64,000 nt of DNA from Spirometra erinaceieuropaei (Eukaryota > Platyhelminthes > Cestoda > Diphyllobothriidea > Diphyllobothriidae), in NCBI GenBank assembly GCA_902702965.1, contig CACRXP010000570.1:95146-159145 (forward strand), read 5' to 3'. A model generated the notes under the pieces. The model saw only the letters and a list, made by a program, of their open reading frames with translations. It made no database searches and was not told where the DNA came from. The translations under genes were made by a program, and so were the position numbers. Below, piece by piece: positions 1 through 11,110 of this stretch. Numbering within the stretch: the stretch's first letter is position 1; every line of letters begins with the position of its first letter.

Positions 1-363
1 AAGTTTAGACCATTTCGGAGTCTTCTGATCCAGAGGGATCGAAGACCGTATTTATGAACCCTGGGTGCCATTACGTCTGGACAAGGACCTAGTTAAACGT
101 CACTTAATGTCGTCTAGTTTCTTTTGGCCGTCTGAGGGCATTATGCCGAAGAAAATTGAGCAATAATCTAGGAGAGATAAAACGTACATTTTGAAAAGTT
201 GTATTCCTAATGCATTAAGGTGAAATTTTTACATATGAATCTACACAGGCAAGTGGCTTTTGGTGATATTTGTTGGACTTGGGGAGATAAATCGAGGTTA
301 TTTGTATAGCTGAGACCTAAATCTTTTACCGATTGGGCCTCCGTTATTTCATTATCCTCGAAT
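1..363 (-). mobile_element. LINE remnant, 3' part of reverse-transcriptase ORF
   Basis: Read on the minus strand, with frameshifts and stops, this encodes KDLGLSYTNNLDL and then LLDYCSIFFGIMPSDGQKK, patterns from the C-terminal part of CR1/Jockey-type LINE ORF2 (KDLGV... then LDYCS.VW.P...KKLE.IQRR.TR). It is the continuation of 5438-6960 beyond the Gypsy insertion. Its 3' end is outside the window. Confidence 0.7.
252..363. repeat. 112-bp direct repeat flanking the Gypsy element (left copy)
   Basis: It matches 5326-5437 over 112 bases with one difference and no gap. It abuts the outer end of the 3' LTR at 364. The sequence belongs to the LINE, not to the LTR element. Confidence 0.93.
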
Positions 364-730
364 TGTTATGACCCGCCTGGTACGTGAAATCCTGTGGAGC
401 GTATGCGCACTCGACCCTTGTCCCCAATACCAACGCGGCAGAGAAGGAGAACGCGACCGGCCATGAAACTGTGTATTAGGAAAATGCAAGTCAAAATGAA
501 CTGGAAGTAACGCGTATTTATAACGCCTTACGGTGCTTCGCCGGCGTTCGGCCCAATGCCCTTCGGGAAGAACATTCGAGACGAGCCGGTCGATAATTCG
601 AATATGCTGATCGATCAGGCCCGAGAGGAAAAGCCAATGGAGAGGCGCCACGATTAAGATGGCAGCGCAGTAGAGAAAACGCACTTGGCCTCCCGTGATT
701 GGCTGGCTCTTGTTTTTGGGAGTGTAGGCA
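364..730 (-). repeat. 3' LTR of the Gypsy element
   Basis: This 367-bp LTR pairs with 4959-5325. In element orientation it starts TGCCTACACTCCC and ends GGGTCATAACA, giving the usual TG...CA termini. The reverse complement of TATAAATA lies at 515-522. Confidence 0.93.
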
Positions 731-827
731 CTCACAACACCTCCCCTCCAAGTAGGTCAGTACCGCTTCTGGCGTGGGTTGATCTGCATCAGACGTGTTG
801 ATCGGCGCACGCGGTTGGTCCGGCGTC

Positions 828-3800
828 TTAGTCGTGGTTTAATGCCTGGAGGTACGGGAGCGGTAACTGATACCGAAGATGGTATATCCGAAGGGGGCGC
901 AGAAGTGGATTCGGGAACTGACTGATCTGCCGGAATGGCGAAGGTATCCAGTAGGATGTCGAGAGAGAGAGTGACAGCGCCGAATCGAGCCCAGTTGTGT
1001 TACTGCAATGTCGCCGTCGGATATGGTTGTGGTGGCGAACCCAGATGTAATCACCAACGTCGACGTCAAACAACATACTGCCTCTGTGCGATACTACGGT
1101 TGCTTCAATCCAGTCTGGGAACCCCGCTCGATAATTACGAACGAAGACAGGTGTTCCGATGGAGAGCTTGCTGCGAGAAACTGGAGAAGTCTGCGCGGGC
1201 TGCGCACCGGTAGGGACGAGGGCATGAAACGTTGTACGCAGTTTTCGGCCCATCAACGCTTCGGCAGGAGAAACGCCACCAGGGGACGCCGGGTTCGGTG
1301 TCGTCCTGTAGGAAAACAGGAGCGCCTGGACTATCTCGTCCGTGGTCCCCTTCCCACGAGCTTTCAAAAGGACTCTCTTAAACGTGTCGACAAAACGCTC
1401 CGCCTGACCGTTAGACTGAGGATGGTAGGGCGGGGAGCGAAGATGCTGGATGTTGTGCTGGCGGCAGAAATCCTCAAACGACGACGAAGTAAACTGAGAG
1501 CCATTATCTGAAACCAGGACTTCTGGTAAGCCATGTTGGCTAAAGATGCGTCGTAGGAAGGCGATAGTGGAAGATGCGGTTGCTGGATTCAGCGGAGCAA
1601 TCTCGGGCCATTTCGAGTAGGCGTCAACCAAGATTAGGTAGGAGACTCCGTTAAGTGGTCCAGCGAAGTCGATATGCATTCGTGACCAAGGCCTCTCCGG
1701 TGGTTGCCAGGGTATTGGAGGTTGACGAGGCGGCATCTTGGAAGCTTGCTGACATCGAGAACAGCGTCGAACCAGGTCGTCGATGTCGCCGTCGATACCC
1801 GGCCAGTAGGCAAAACTGCGAGCAATAGACTTCATTCGGCTGGCACCAGGATGAGCCGCATGGAACTGGCGTAGTACAGTGGGTCGGAGGGAAGATGGGA
1901 TCACCACACGGTCTGCAAACATGAGGCAGGAGTCAACCACAGATAGCGATGTTCGGCGGAGGAAGAGCTGGCGAAGATCGCCAGCGAGAGCAGTGGTTGG
2001 CCAGCAGGTCTGCACGTAGGTGATGGCCTGGCGGAGGGCAGGATCCTGTTCAGTAGCACTTCGGATGTCCGCGGCAGTGACAGTGATACCTCGTATGGCG
2101 TCTGATAGCTGACGGCGCACACCGTCCTCAATCGAAATAGCTGCAATCACGGTATCGTCCTCCGGTTCCTGCTGATTGCTGATGAGGCAAGAAAGGGCGT
2201 CAGCCTGACCAAAGTCTGTAGTACGACAGTAGCGAATGTCAAAGTCGTAGCCAAGAAGGATGGTTGCCCATCGCTGAAGTCGGCTGGCTGAGTAGACGGG
2301 AATGCCCTTCTTCGAACCGAAGATTGACAGCAATGGTTTGTGATCCGTCAACAACGTGAAGTGGCGACCGTACAACAGTTTGTGAAATTTCTTGACGGCA
2401 AACACGAGAGCTAGAGCTTCTTTCTCTATTTGCCCATAGTTCTTCTCCGCGGGGGTTAGCGTGCGAGATGCATGCATGATCGCCTTTTCAGACCCATCAG
2501 GAAAAGTATGTGAGATGACGGCACCAACTCCGTGGTTGGAAGCATCTGCAGCAACAAAGATCGGCAGCGTCGGGTCGTAGTGCGTGAGCAACAGATCTGA
2601 ACTCAGCATCGACTTTAGCTGGGCGAAGGCCTTTTCACAGTCGGGGGACCAGCGCCAAGGCGCATTCTTCTGCAACAGACGGTTGAGCGGGGCCCGTACG
2701 TCATGCAGCGATGGTAGGAAGGCGCTATAGTAACTGATCAGGCCAAGGAACGAACGAAGTTGCGATACATTCTTGGGGGCAGGCATCCGTTGGATGGCCT
2801 GAATGTTTTCAGGATCTGGATGGCGACCATTGGCGTCAAAAACGAATCCAAGGTACTTGATGGAGTTGAGGAAGAATTGGCACTTCTCGGCCCGTAGGCG
2901 AAAGCCATACTCCTGCACGCGTTCGAGTGCTGCGCACACTCGGTCTTGCAGCTCGGCAGGGGAGCGACCCACGATGATGATGTCATCCAAGTACCCAGCT
3001 GTGCCAGGGATGCCGGAGAGCATTGCGTTAATCGTTTGTTGAAGTAGGGCCGGGGCGGTCTTGACACCAAAGGGCAGCCTGGTGTATTGGAACAGACCGC
3101 GGTGGGTATTGATGATCAACAATTCGCGCGACTCTGGGGCGGCCTCGATCTGCAGATACGCATCAGCAAGATTCAACTTGGCAAAGCAAGTGCCACCATT
3201 TAGCAGGGTGAAAAGATCAGCCGGAACCGGTAATGGATAGCAGTTCGGCGTCAGCGCGGCATTGAGACCGGTGGAGAAGTCAGCACAAATGCGGACCGAG
3301 CCATTGGGCTTCTTAACCACAACGATTGGAGCGGCCCAGGCGGAGTAGGATACAGGAACCAGAACTCACAATTCCTCTAGACGCTTCAGTTCAGCCTCGA
3401 CAAGTGGTAGGGCTGCATATGGGACTGGTCGCTTTGGACGGAAGACTGGTTGACTTCCAGGAGACAGATGTAGCACGGCTTGAGTGTATGTGCAACGACC
3501 CAGACCGTCTTGGAACACTGGAGCAAAGCGTTGGAGAATGTCCTTGGCTTGGTCTGCAAGCACAGCGGAAATCTGCACCTGACTGCAAACAACGCGGAGC
3601 GGCATATCGGCCAACCCAAGTTGTTCAATCCAGTCGAGACCAAGTAGGTTTAGATCAGACTTGGTGATGTAGCAGATCGCAGTGATGCTGGTACCGCGGA
3701 ACGACACAAAGCATTGCAGCTGCCCAATTAGCTGTACGAGACCACCGCACGCGCTTGTGGCGGACTGGGAAGTCGGCTGCATCGTGGGACTGCCAAGGGA

Positions 3801-4931
3801 CTGCCAGAGTCTCTCAGAGATGATGGTGATATCTGAGGCAGTGTCCAACTGTAGGCGAACTGCATGGCCATTGAGCAAAACGTCAACAAATTTTCGACGA
3901 CCAGACGCATTAAGCTGGAAAGCGGCCAAGAGACTCAGAGAATTACCAACGGACTGGAGTTTGGACTTGCGTTTTGGCCGGAAACGATGCATGGAATTAG
4001 GAATGGCGGGGGTCGGCTTGCCTCCAGAAGCTGGTACTGATTTGCAGAACCCATCACGGTGTCCCACCTGATTACAGCTTTGGCAGCGATGCTGGCGGAA
4101 AGTGCAATCCCGGTGGAAATGCCACGCGCCACAGTGCCGACAAGGAGATGGCAGAGATCTCGACTTGGACACTTGCTTGGGTCGTGTAACAGGATGCGAT
4201 TTGGTCGATGTGACCGTATGGACTGAGAAAGATGAGGCCGGGTTCTGAATCATTGCAGAGTCGTGCTTGAGATTGATCAGCGTTTGGCACTCTGCTGCCA
4301 GCTCTTGGAGAGTGGTGGAGTTGCTCTGCTGCACTTTGGACAGGAGACGTGTCCGGATATCAGCATCCTTGGGGGACTGGAGACCGCAGATAAATATAAG
4401 GCATTTAAACTGGTCTTCAGTAAGAGAACCGAGTTGAAAACGCCCACACTCACGATTGCCAATGCCCGCATACGTGATGAAATCATCGGAATCTCGTTTG
4501 CACAGTTGCAGACACTGAAATCGAGTGTTGAAGAGGGATGATTGCTCACCAAAAATCTGTGACAACGTCTCAGCCGTGTCCTTGAAAGCGACCTCTCGGG
4601 TATTCTTGGGGAGGATGAAGTTTGCATAACGCTCGTGTTCAGCCGGACCCAGTTTGCGAAGTAGAAGTCGATCCTTCCATGCATCGTCCTGGGCAGCCAG
4701 ATCGACAGAGAACAAATCCTCGTATCGCTTGTACCGGGACTCAAAGGTGATATGGGCCTGCGGGTCATACAGGAATTCAGTGATGCTGTCGGCAATGTGA
4801 TCAACAGATTGTGAACCACCAGCCGCGCTTGATTGGCCCATGGATTAATTGGATAGCTTGACGGTCAGAGCCTCCATCAGCTTCAGCTGCTGCTGCAACA
4901 TCTGCTTCAAGTCTGCGTACTCGTCAGCCAT
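828..4931 (-). pseudogene. Gypsy gag-pol polyprotein with two in-frame stops
   Basis: Reading from ATG at 4929-4931 to the stop at 828-830 gives 1367 codons in one frame, interrupted by TAA (4845-4847) and TGA (3366-3368), with no frameshift. Visible domains in order: gag; two zinc knuckles near codons 270-300, the first with a shortened C-x2-C-x3-H-x4-C spacing and the second the usual C-x2-C-x4-H-x4-C; aspartic protease with DTAS near codon 358; reverse transcriptase with catalytic YLDD near 650; RNase H with its ADAS and TDHK motifs; and integrase with an HHCC finger and the D, D, E residues in [15 protein letters not shown] and QAERF. The TGA sits in the protease-RT connector just before the conserved WAAPIVVV block, so it looks like a mutation rather than a programmed readthrough site. 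Confidence 0.93.
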
Positions 4932-4958
4932 TGTAGTTGAAAAACTGCGTGGCCAATT

Positions 4959-5325
4959 TGTTATGACCCGCCTGGTACGTGAAATCTTGTGGAGCGTATG
5001 CGCATTCGACCCTTGTCCCCAATACCAACGCGGCAGAGAAGGAGAACGCGACCGGCCATAAAACTGTGTATTAGGAAAATGCAAGTCAAAATGAATTGGA
5101 AGTAACGCGTATTTATAACGCCTTACGGTGCTTCGCCGGCGTTCGGCCCAATGCCCTTCGGGAAGAACATTCGAGACGAGCCGGTCGATAATTCGAATAT
5201 GCTGATCGATCAGGCCCGCGAGGAAAAGCCAATGGAGAGGCGCCACGATTAAGATGACAGCGCAGTAGAGAAAACGCACATGGCCTCCCGTGATTGGCTG
5301 GCTCTTGTTTTTGGGAGTGTAGGCG
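4959..5325 (-). repeat. 5' LTR of the Gypsy element
   Basis: This is the same length as the 3' LTR, with 8 substitutions and no indels. The outermost base is G (5325) where the other LTR has A, so the terminal TG reads CG in element orientation. Confidence 0.93.
5110..5117 (-). promoter_or_regulatory. TATA box in the 5' LTR
   Basis: TATAAATA reads on the minus strand about 210 bases into the LTR, in the place expected for the U3 promoter. The same octamer is conserved in the 3' LTR. Confidence 0.55.
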
Positions 5326-5437
5326 AGTGGCTTTTGGTGATATTTGTTGGACTTGGGGAGGTAAATCGAGGTTATTTGTATAGCTGAGACCTAAATCTTT
5401 TACCGATTGGGCCTCCGTTATTTCATTATCCTCGAAT
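5326..5437. repeat. 112-bp direct repeat flanking the Gypsy element (right copy)
   Basis: It abuts the outer end of the 5' LTR. Beyond it the LINE sequence continues upstream (5438 on), so the repeat ends exactly at the insertion point. Confidence 0.93.
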
Positions 5438-6960
5438 ATTATGGGGGAATTTTTTGTGTGAGTGCATGGATTAGTGTGTATGGATTGAGTGTACATATGG
5501 GAAGGTGGGTTAACTAGGTGACAATCGTACCTAAGCGCAGTTTCGGCTGGTAAAAAGTCGAAGTAATTTGTAGGGTTGTCATTATGTGGTAAGAAGTTTG
5601 GAATGCTAGAATGGTTTGGCTTATTCCTATGCCATGCAGGTGGATTTTGGGGTGTGGAGGCTCACCTATAGAAGCTTATTTGCTTCTGGTTAGAGTTTGG
5701 AGAACTTCTATTTGTTATATCTATATACTTAGGGTGTTTTGATTGTGCTGGTGTGCTTAATAAGGCCTTTCGGTTTGTGTGCCTTCTTTGGCAGTCGATT
5801 TTTAGTACAGGTGGATCGGTTTTGGGGGCGTAGCAAAACTTATATAAAACCGAGAACAAATGACTAAGTAATATAGGAGGGTTAGATGTTTGTTTTGTGA
5901 TGGGACTTGAAATCCCGTCCGTTTCCGAGCAGCGTGAGATTATCAAACGACTTGTGTTCCTCAATTAGATCTGAGGAGATATCGTTTGTACTCACTGCCC
6001 TATCTAAATGTGTACGAAAGAAAGGGACTGGTCCGGAATCAGTAGTAAGGTGTTTTGCAAAGACAGCAGTAGAAAACTCCGCCTTGTCAGTGTCATCGAT
6101 GAGGAAGATTTCGTTATCGTTTAGCGAAGCTGGAATTTCGTGACCATGCTTCGAGCAAGATCGATAACGGAAGATTCTAGCGAAGGATTGGGCAGGGTCC
6201 GGATCACTGCGAGCTAGTGATTCTCTTTGTCTGTCGCGCGATGAACACATCCTCAAGGCCACTTTAAACATTTATGTGTTCTTTGATCAACGGGTAAAGG
6301 ACTGGTGGGAAAGCCGCACAGCTGCCGTCTTAACTTTTTTGTTTGTCGCAAAGAAAGTGAGGAACAAGGGAATCCGAAGAGATTGACTTGAAATATCTAT
6401 GACGCACAAATCCTTAAATCGCTTTGGAAACACTGGACATGCCGTCACGAAGAATGTTTGCATCACTAGGGAAGAAAAATCTACACAAATCCGGTGATTC
6501 AAGATAGTAAGTTATTACGTTGTTGTCCACGAAATCGCAATTTATTTGAAAGTAAAAAAAAGGGACAACGTCATTGGTAAAAATAAGATGTTTAGTGTGA
6601 TTATCTCTTGTTAGAGAGCGCAAAAGCTGAGAACATTTAGGTAAATTGAAAAAACCTTTGAAAAGTTGGAAACTAGGTGGGCAGATATTGGAAACCCAAT
6701 CTATTTCAGGAAGGTTAAAATCCTCATCGATTATCTTTACATCGAAAGCAGACTCCGAAATTAATTTAAGGATTTTACAAAGTTGTACGTCATCATTGGC
6801 TGAGAAGTTTTTGGGATTGTAGATACAGCCAGTAATTGCCTTTCTTTGCGGCGTGAGAGTGACAGATGCGAAGCCGAAGTCTCTCGTGAATAAGGAGGCA
6901 ACCAGGTAACCGAGTGAGTTGGGCAACCATCCCCACGCCTTGTTATGCGGTTTGAACATT
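5438..6960 (-). mobile_element. LINE remnant: endonuclease and linker
   Basis: A 181-codon frame (6414-6959) carries an APE-type endonuclease block with ITGCIYNPKNF, a DD pair, and DEDFNLPEIDW, a decayed form of the GDFNLP(E)IDW active-site motif. A second frame (5882-6271) carries the linker ahead of the RT with DKAEFSTAVFAKH (family DKAe.l..fF...F). From about 5880 to 5440 the RT core is mostly lost or scrambled. The frames are shifted against each other, so this copy is dead. Confidence 0.75.
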
Positions 6961-7138
6961 CGAAATGCAAGTAATCTATGAAGAGGGGAGAGTCAGGAAT
7001 TCGAGAATGGGCTCAGACTTCAGTTATACACATAGTATTGGGCGTCACTCCGAGGGCACTGTCCCGATTCGAACCCACGACAGCAGGGGGAGGCTTTAGT
7101 ACAGCCAACGCTCTAACCATCTCAGCTACGAGGCCCCA
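6961..7138 (-). mobile_element. tRNA-derived SINE (family A)
   Basis: On the minus strand a tRNA-like head with an A box (GTAGCTGAGATGGTTAGAGCG region) and a B box (GGGTTCGAATC) is followed directly by a 105-bp tail. The head ends without a foldable CCA acceptor, so it is a SINE and not a tRNA gene. Confidence 0.75.
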
Positions 7139-7433
7139 CAGAATGACGCGAGTTTAATCACATTTGGCTGTACTAGAGCCCCCCTTTGCTGTCGTGGATT
7201 CGAATCCCACGGAGGAAACGAGTTTTTCACAATTGGGTTAAAGTGAATTATTTGAAATCTGCCAAAACACCTCTGAATTGTGTGGGCCTTGTAGTCATCT
7301 AATGGATTCTATATGTATTACTTGGGAAATCCTGCTTGGTCAGTCAGTTTATCAGATTTTGTGGATTCCAGACGCTGCAGTAGGTTGGGTGAGTAAACTT
7401 GAACCAAATGTGATTAAACTCGTGTCGTTCGCT

Positions 7434-7833
7434 GGGGCCTCGTAGCTCAGGTGGCTAGAACGTTGGCTGTACTAAAGGCTTCCCTTGCTGTCGTGGGGCC
7501 GAATCCCACCGAGGCATCGAGGTTTTCACCGTTGAGTCAATGTGGACTTCCAATATGTCAGTGACTCTGGACTCACTGATACTTACTTCCCAAATAAAAA
7601 TAGTTTACAGCTTACATATCTACCGCCAAATGTTTTTAAATGCCGTCGACGACAGCTGTGCTGCTCAAAACGCACTGGAAATTATATTACCAAATGCTAG
7701 ATCTGCCATGAGCAAGATGGCCCAAATCGGGACAGTGCCCTCGGAGTGACGCCCAATACTATGTGTATAACTGAAGTCTGAGCCCATTCTCGAATTCCTG
7801 ACTCTGCCCTCTTCGTAGATTACTTTCATTTCG
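7434..7833 (+). mobile_element. tRNA-derived SINE (family A), longer copy
   Basis: The tRNA-like head at 7434-7516 (CTCGTAGCTCAGGTGGCTAG, degraded B box) and the same 105-bp tail at 7729-7833 are separated by about 210 bases absent from the minus-strand copy. Confidence 0.7.
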
Positions 7834-8443
7834 ACTGCATGCGCTGACTGCCTCCAAATTTATGCAGGCCAGACGAGGGCAGAATGCATTGAACAAAGCA
7901 AAATTGTCATTTAGTGGTGAGGCAAATACAAATTATGATTGCTCACTGGTAGGGCCAAAACTGCAAGTCCGTCTTTCCTGTTAAAAAACCAGAAGCAGGT
8001 TAGAACGAGAGTTGATCGCGGCATGACGATCCGATCATAAGTCTAAAACTGAGTGCCTTGAGGTTCCTTCTCTAGCTTACTGTGTCCTGTGTAATGAGGA
8101 GCTTAACCCCACTTACGTAAATGACGATAGTTAGAGCAGTCGAGATAATCATTGGTAGGGACGCGAGGTTGATTTGCTCTTTCAATGTGCACGAATTTAA
8201 AGTTCTCTTTCCTCTTTTCCATATATTTCTGAGGATGTAGTCAAGAATAAGCGGAAAGTTTGGAAAAATAAGTTCTATCTTTATGTCGATTTTTACTCTT
8301 GACCTGGAGAAGGATCTCCTAGGGTGTATAGCTCCTCATCGATATATCTGAGTCAGTCATTGTCCTGGACAGATACTGAAGAGGCTATTGGCTGGAAACC
8401 TTGGGACTATGTCCGCACAAGCTCAAAAGTCGCCCTCCACTCG
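7834..8443. other. No feature recognised
   Basis: This 610-bp stretch lies between the SINE pair and a fold-back element. I see no gene or recognisable repeat in it. Confidence 0.5.
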
Positions 8444-9351
8444 CAGTCAGTGACCGAGCTCATGAAATGTTAGCCGAGATTCTGAAATATGTTTTCGATT
8501 AGGAAAGGATACTTAAGAAGGGTTTTAAAAGTGATTTCACGCAGCATAATCCTATGATATTTCGGACTCTCCGGGATTTCGGCTTTTGAATGTGCATCTT
8601 TTCGACCCCCTGTAGAAGCCGTACTTGGCAAAAAGGACCTCGCAGAAAACATGCACAACGATATTCTTTCTCACACAGATTCAGTTGCGATCACGTAATC
8701 TTCGCAATTCACACTCGAAGATTGACACACTTCAATTGACGGGTAATTCTCAGCCAGATCAGCCGTTGCATTAGCGTTTAACGATTTAAGTCTACAGGGG
8801 GCATTCATTTCACGCAAGTAAAATCATATGTTCCTCTATGTCTTTAAAAAGATGCTAAGTAAAGATCACAAGATTTTGCAATGTATGCGGATGATACTGT
8901 ATACTTCATGAGGAAAGTTAATAAGCGGACAGATACCATGCTATATGAATCGACATGAGCCGGTCTTAAACAATTCCGTAATAAGAAACTTTTTCAAAAC
9001 CGAAAGATACCATTTCTTTGAGCATAACATTTGAAGAAAGCGTAATTTGCTACCAAATGTGTTCAAAAGAGAATATCCTTGTGCATGTTTTCTAAAAAAT
9101 ATATTTGAACCTAAAGAGCATCGAAAATCAGTGCGAACAATGCATAATACATATGTAACCGTTTCTAACCAAGTGCAGATTCTACAGGTCGAAAAGCAGT
9201 GCATTCAAAAACTAGCATCCTGGCGTGTCTGGAATACCATGGGATTACGCCGCGTGATAATTACCTTTCCAACCTCATGTAAGTAATCCTTCCTAATCGA
9301 AAACGCACTTCAGAATTTCTGTTAACATTTCATGAGATCGGTCGCTGACTG
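8444..9351. mobile_element. Fold-back inverted-repeat element, copy 4 (908 bp)
   Basis: The ends are CAGTCAGTGACCGAGCTCAT and, inverted, CAGTCAGCGACCGATCTCAT. A TA follows the right end (9352-9353); the left flank has lost it. Long subterminal arms pair inward (for example 8475-8520 with 9280-9330). It has no transposase frame. Confidence 0.75.
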
Positions 9352-9383
9352 TAGGTGCAGAGCCTTACAAACGTACCTGACCG

Positions 9384-9548
9384 TATGTTATTACCGACAA
9401 AGACAAGGGAGATTGGAATGGCCATTTCTGGCTTATTAGCCGTCCTCAGCCAGTCCTACCCAACCCCGAAGTGTGGAACACCCGAGGCTCGAACTCGCGA
9501 CCTGTTAGTTAGAAGTCCACGCCTCTAACCACTGGGCCACGAGCCCTT
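9384..9548 (-). mobile_element. tRNA-derived SINE (family B)
   Basis: On the minus strand the tRNA-like head has an A box (TGGCCCAGTGGTTAGAGGCG) and a GAGTTCGAGCC B box, followed by a body ending in GTCTTTGTCGGTAATAACAT. Related copies are at 34132-34297 and 51566-51715, with a tail fragment at 22982-23031. Confidence 0.75.
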
Positions 9549-10843
9549 GGCCCTATCGGTTTCGATTGGGAATATACAATGAGAGAGTCCGCAAGGCACA
9601 ACGGAACGAGTGAGTTCCGTAAGAACGATCGATGAGCGCCCCCTACCATTGTAGCTGACTGTGCCTGCTTGGGAACTGTTCCCTTCTTGCGTGGCTGCCA
9701 CGGTGACAGTCGCTAACGTCGTCTTCTGCGCAAAGTCTCGCCCCCTGTGAGCACTACGGCTGACTGCTGTAACACACCAGCAGACTTGATGGACATAAAC
9801 CTCTTTGTTTTAATCGGTGATCACTCTTTTGTAGATCAATCGTGACACCTGATCGCGTGCGGACTGCCACCGACGATCAACAATTCGATAAAATTAACCT
9901 CCGATATTTTTCTATCCATCCGCTTCCCTATGTATTTGTACCTACGCGGTTCTACGATTTCGTTACTGTTCTCTGTTTTCCACATTCCATTCCAGCGTAT
10001 ATACTTGTACCCGCCGAGTTTACAATATTGTCACCCTTAACTATTTTTCCATCGTTCGTTATCGTTCCCATTTCCGCAAACTTGGTTTATAGCATCAATA
10101 TTCAACCAGACGTTACCTCTCGCATTTCAATAACCTGCCTGCATTTTCCCACTGTTGTCTACTCCTCACCACCTACTCATGTGTCTGCTCGTGAATGCCT
10201 GAATGAACTCTCAAGGACTAGATTCTGTGATTAAGAAGCGGAAGATAAATACATCTTCGAGTGATTCACAGTCTGTTCCCCCCCCCTCCCCCCAAGTGCA
10301 CAGAACTTTACACTGCATCGCAGACTCGCTGGCGCAAGTTGTAGGCGGGCGCGTGTATGCGCCGGCGTGGCGTTTCAGCGTCTTTACCGCGGTGTTGCGC
10401 CATTTTTGATGAAATGATCGCGCTCTTGTCGCCCTATTACCGGCCCTCGGATGCGGATGTGTAGATATGGTTAGATGCATGTCCAGTAAAAACTGACTGA
10501 GACTTCAAATCCAGCAATACGAAACACAAGAAGCTTTTTCTTGAAGGGAAAGTCTTGTTGGTGTCATTAAATTTGCTGCCACGCCTTCATTTCCAAAATT
10601 ATTAGTCAGTGTACATTAGGAAAGATGCATGGAATCCTGAAGAACCCTAACTGCACAGATAGGGATCGAAAGACAGGACCATGTTTACATCGGAATGAGG
10701 ATATGGTGTGTCAGTGGGTAATATATGCGGTCGCTAAGTAAGTATATGTAATTTTCTTGTGACAGTTGTAATCTCTTCCACCAAGACGACGATGTCGGGT
10801 AGTTTGTTTCAGTCTCCCACAACTCGATGTGAGAAAAATGATC

Positions 10844-10887
<44 letters not shown>

Positions 10888-11110
10888 AAGTTTGATGCAC
10901 GTTGTCTCGAGGCTGCATCGGCGTCCGCGAAGGCTAACCTCTGGGTGAAAGCGAGCCGTCGGGTAATTTCACGATGTGCGAAGTATGGTTTAATCATTCC
11001 TAAACTGCTTATAAGTGTTTCTAGAGATTCTGTTTAGATTTCCATGAACATCAGCAAGTTGGTGATGTAGGATCATCCGCTACTACAACCACGCTGGTGC
11101 ACACTATATA
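9549..11110. other. Unassigned sequence with two ORFs and an AT repeat
   Basis: A plus-strand frame of 130 codons (9842-10234) overlaps one of 68 codons (10203-10409) that includes VIKKRKINTSSSDSQSVPPP. Neither resembles a family I know, and no supporting splice structure is clear. The (AT)n tract at 10847-10885 creates spurious Tyr-Ile ORFs on both strands. Confidence 0.4.
10847..10885. repeat. (AT)n microsatellite
   Basis: About 39 bases of uninterrupted AT dinucleotide. Confidence 0.97.

Larger units (their letters stand above)
364..5325 (-). mobile_element. Full-length Ty3/Gypsy LTR retrotransposon
   Basis: The element has two 367-bp LTRs (364-730 and 4959-5325) with TG...CA ends and a single gag-pol frame between them, read on the minus strand. 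The LTRs differ at 8 of 367 positions by eye, so insertion was not ancient. A polypurine tract adjoins the 3' LTR near 731-750, and a TGGCCACGC stretch three bases inside the 5' LTR is a candidate primer binding site. There is no envelope frame. Two stop codons interrupt the polyprotein, so this copy is probably not autonomous. It lies inside an older LINE remnant and is flanked on both sides by the same 112-bp sequence. Confidence 0.95.
6961..7833. repeat. Head-to-head SINE pair forming an inverted repeat
   Basis: The outer arms 6961-7065 and 7729-7833 are 105-bp inverted copies with about three mismatches. Inside them are two tRNA-like heads in opposite orientation (7066-7136 minus, 7434-7516 plus), and a further inverted match (7131-7167 against 7404-7441). 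The middle and right parts contain an extra 200-bp body missing from the left SINE. Confidence 0.85.

Noticed and set aside
935..1511. Plus-strand frames opposite the Gypsy integrase
   Set aside because: They are antisense shadows of gag-pol.
4845..5279. 144-codon frame starting in the 5' LTR
   Set aside because: Only the last 28 codons, from 4931, belong to gag; the rest translates the LTR.
7066..7136. A tRNA gene
   Set aside because: A- and B-box-like words are present but the acceptor stem does not pair, and the head is joined to a repeated tail, so it is a SINE.
8881..8960. A YADDT-like reverse-transcriptase motif
   Set aside because: It falls in the centre of a fold-back element. The matching place in the other copies lacks it, and no other RT motif is nearby.
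9486..9548. A tRNA gene on the minus strand
   Set aside because: It is the head of a SINE with related copies at 34132 and 51566.
10685..11037. Frames with Tyr-Ile repeats on both strands
   Set aside because: They are translations of the (AT)n tract.
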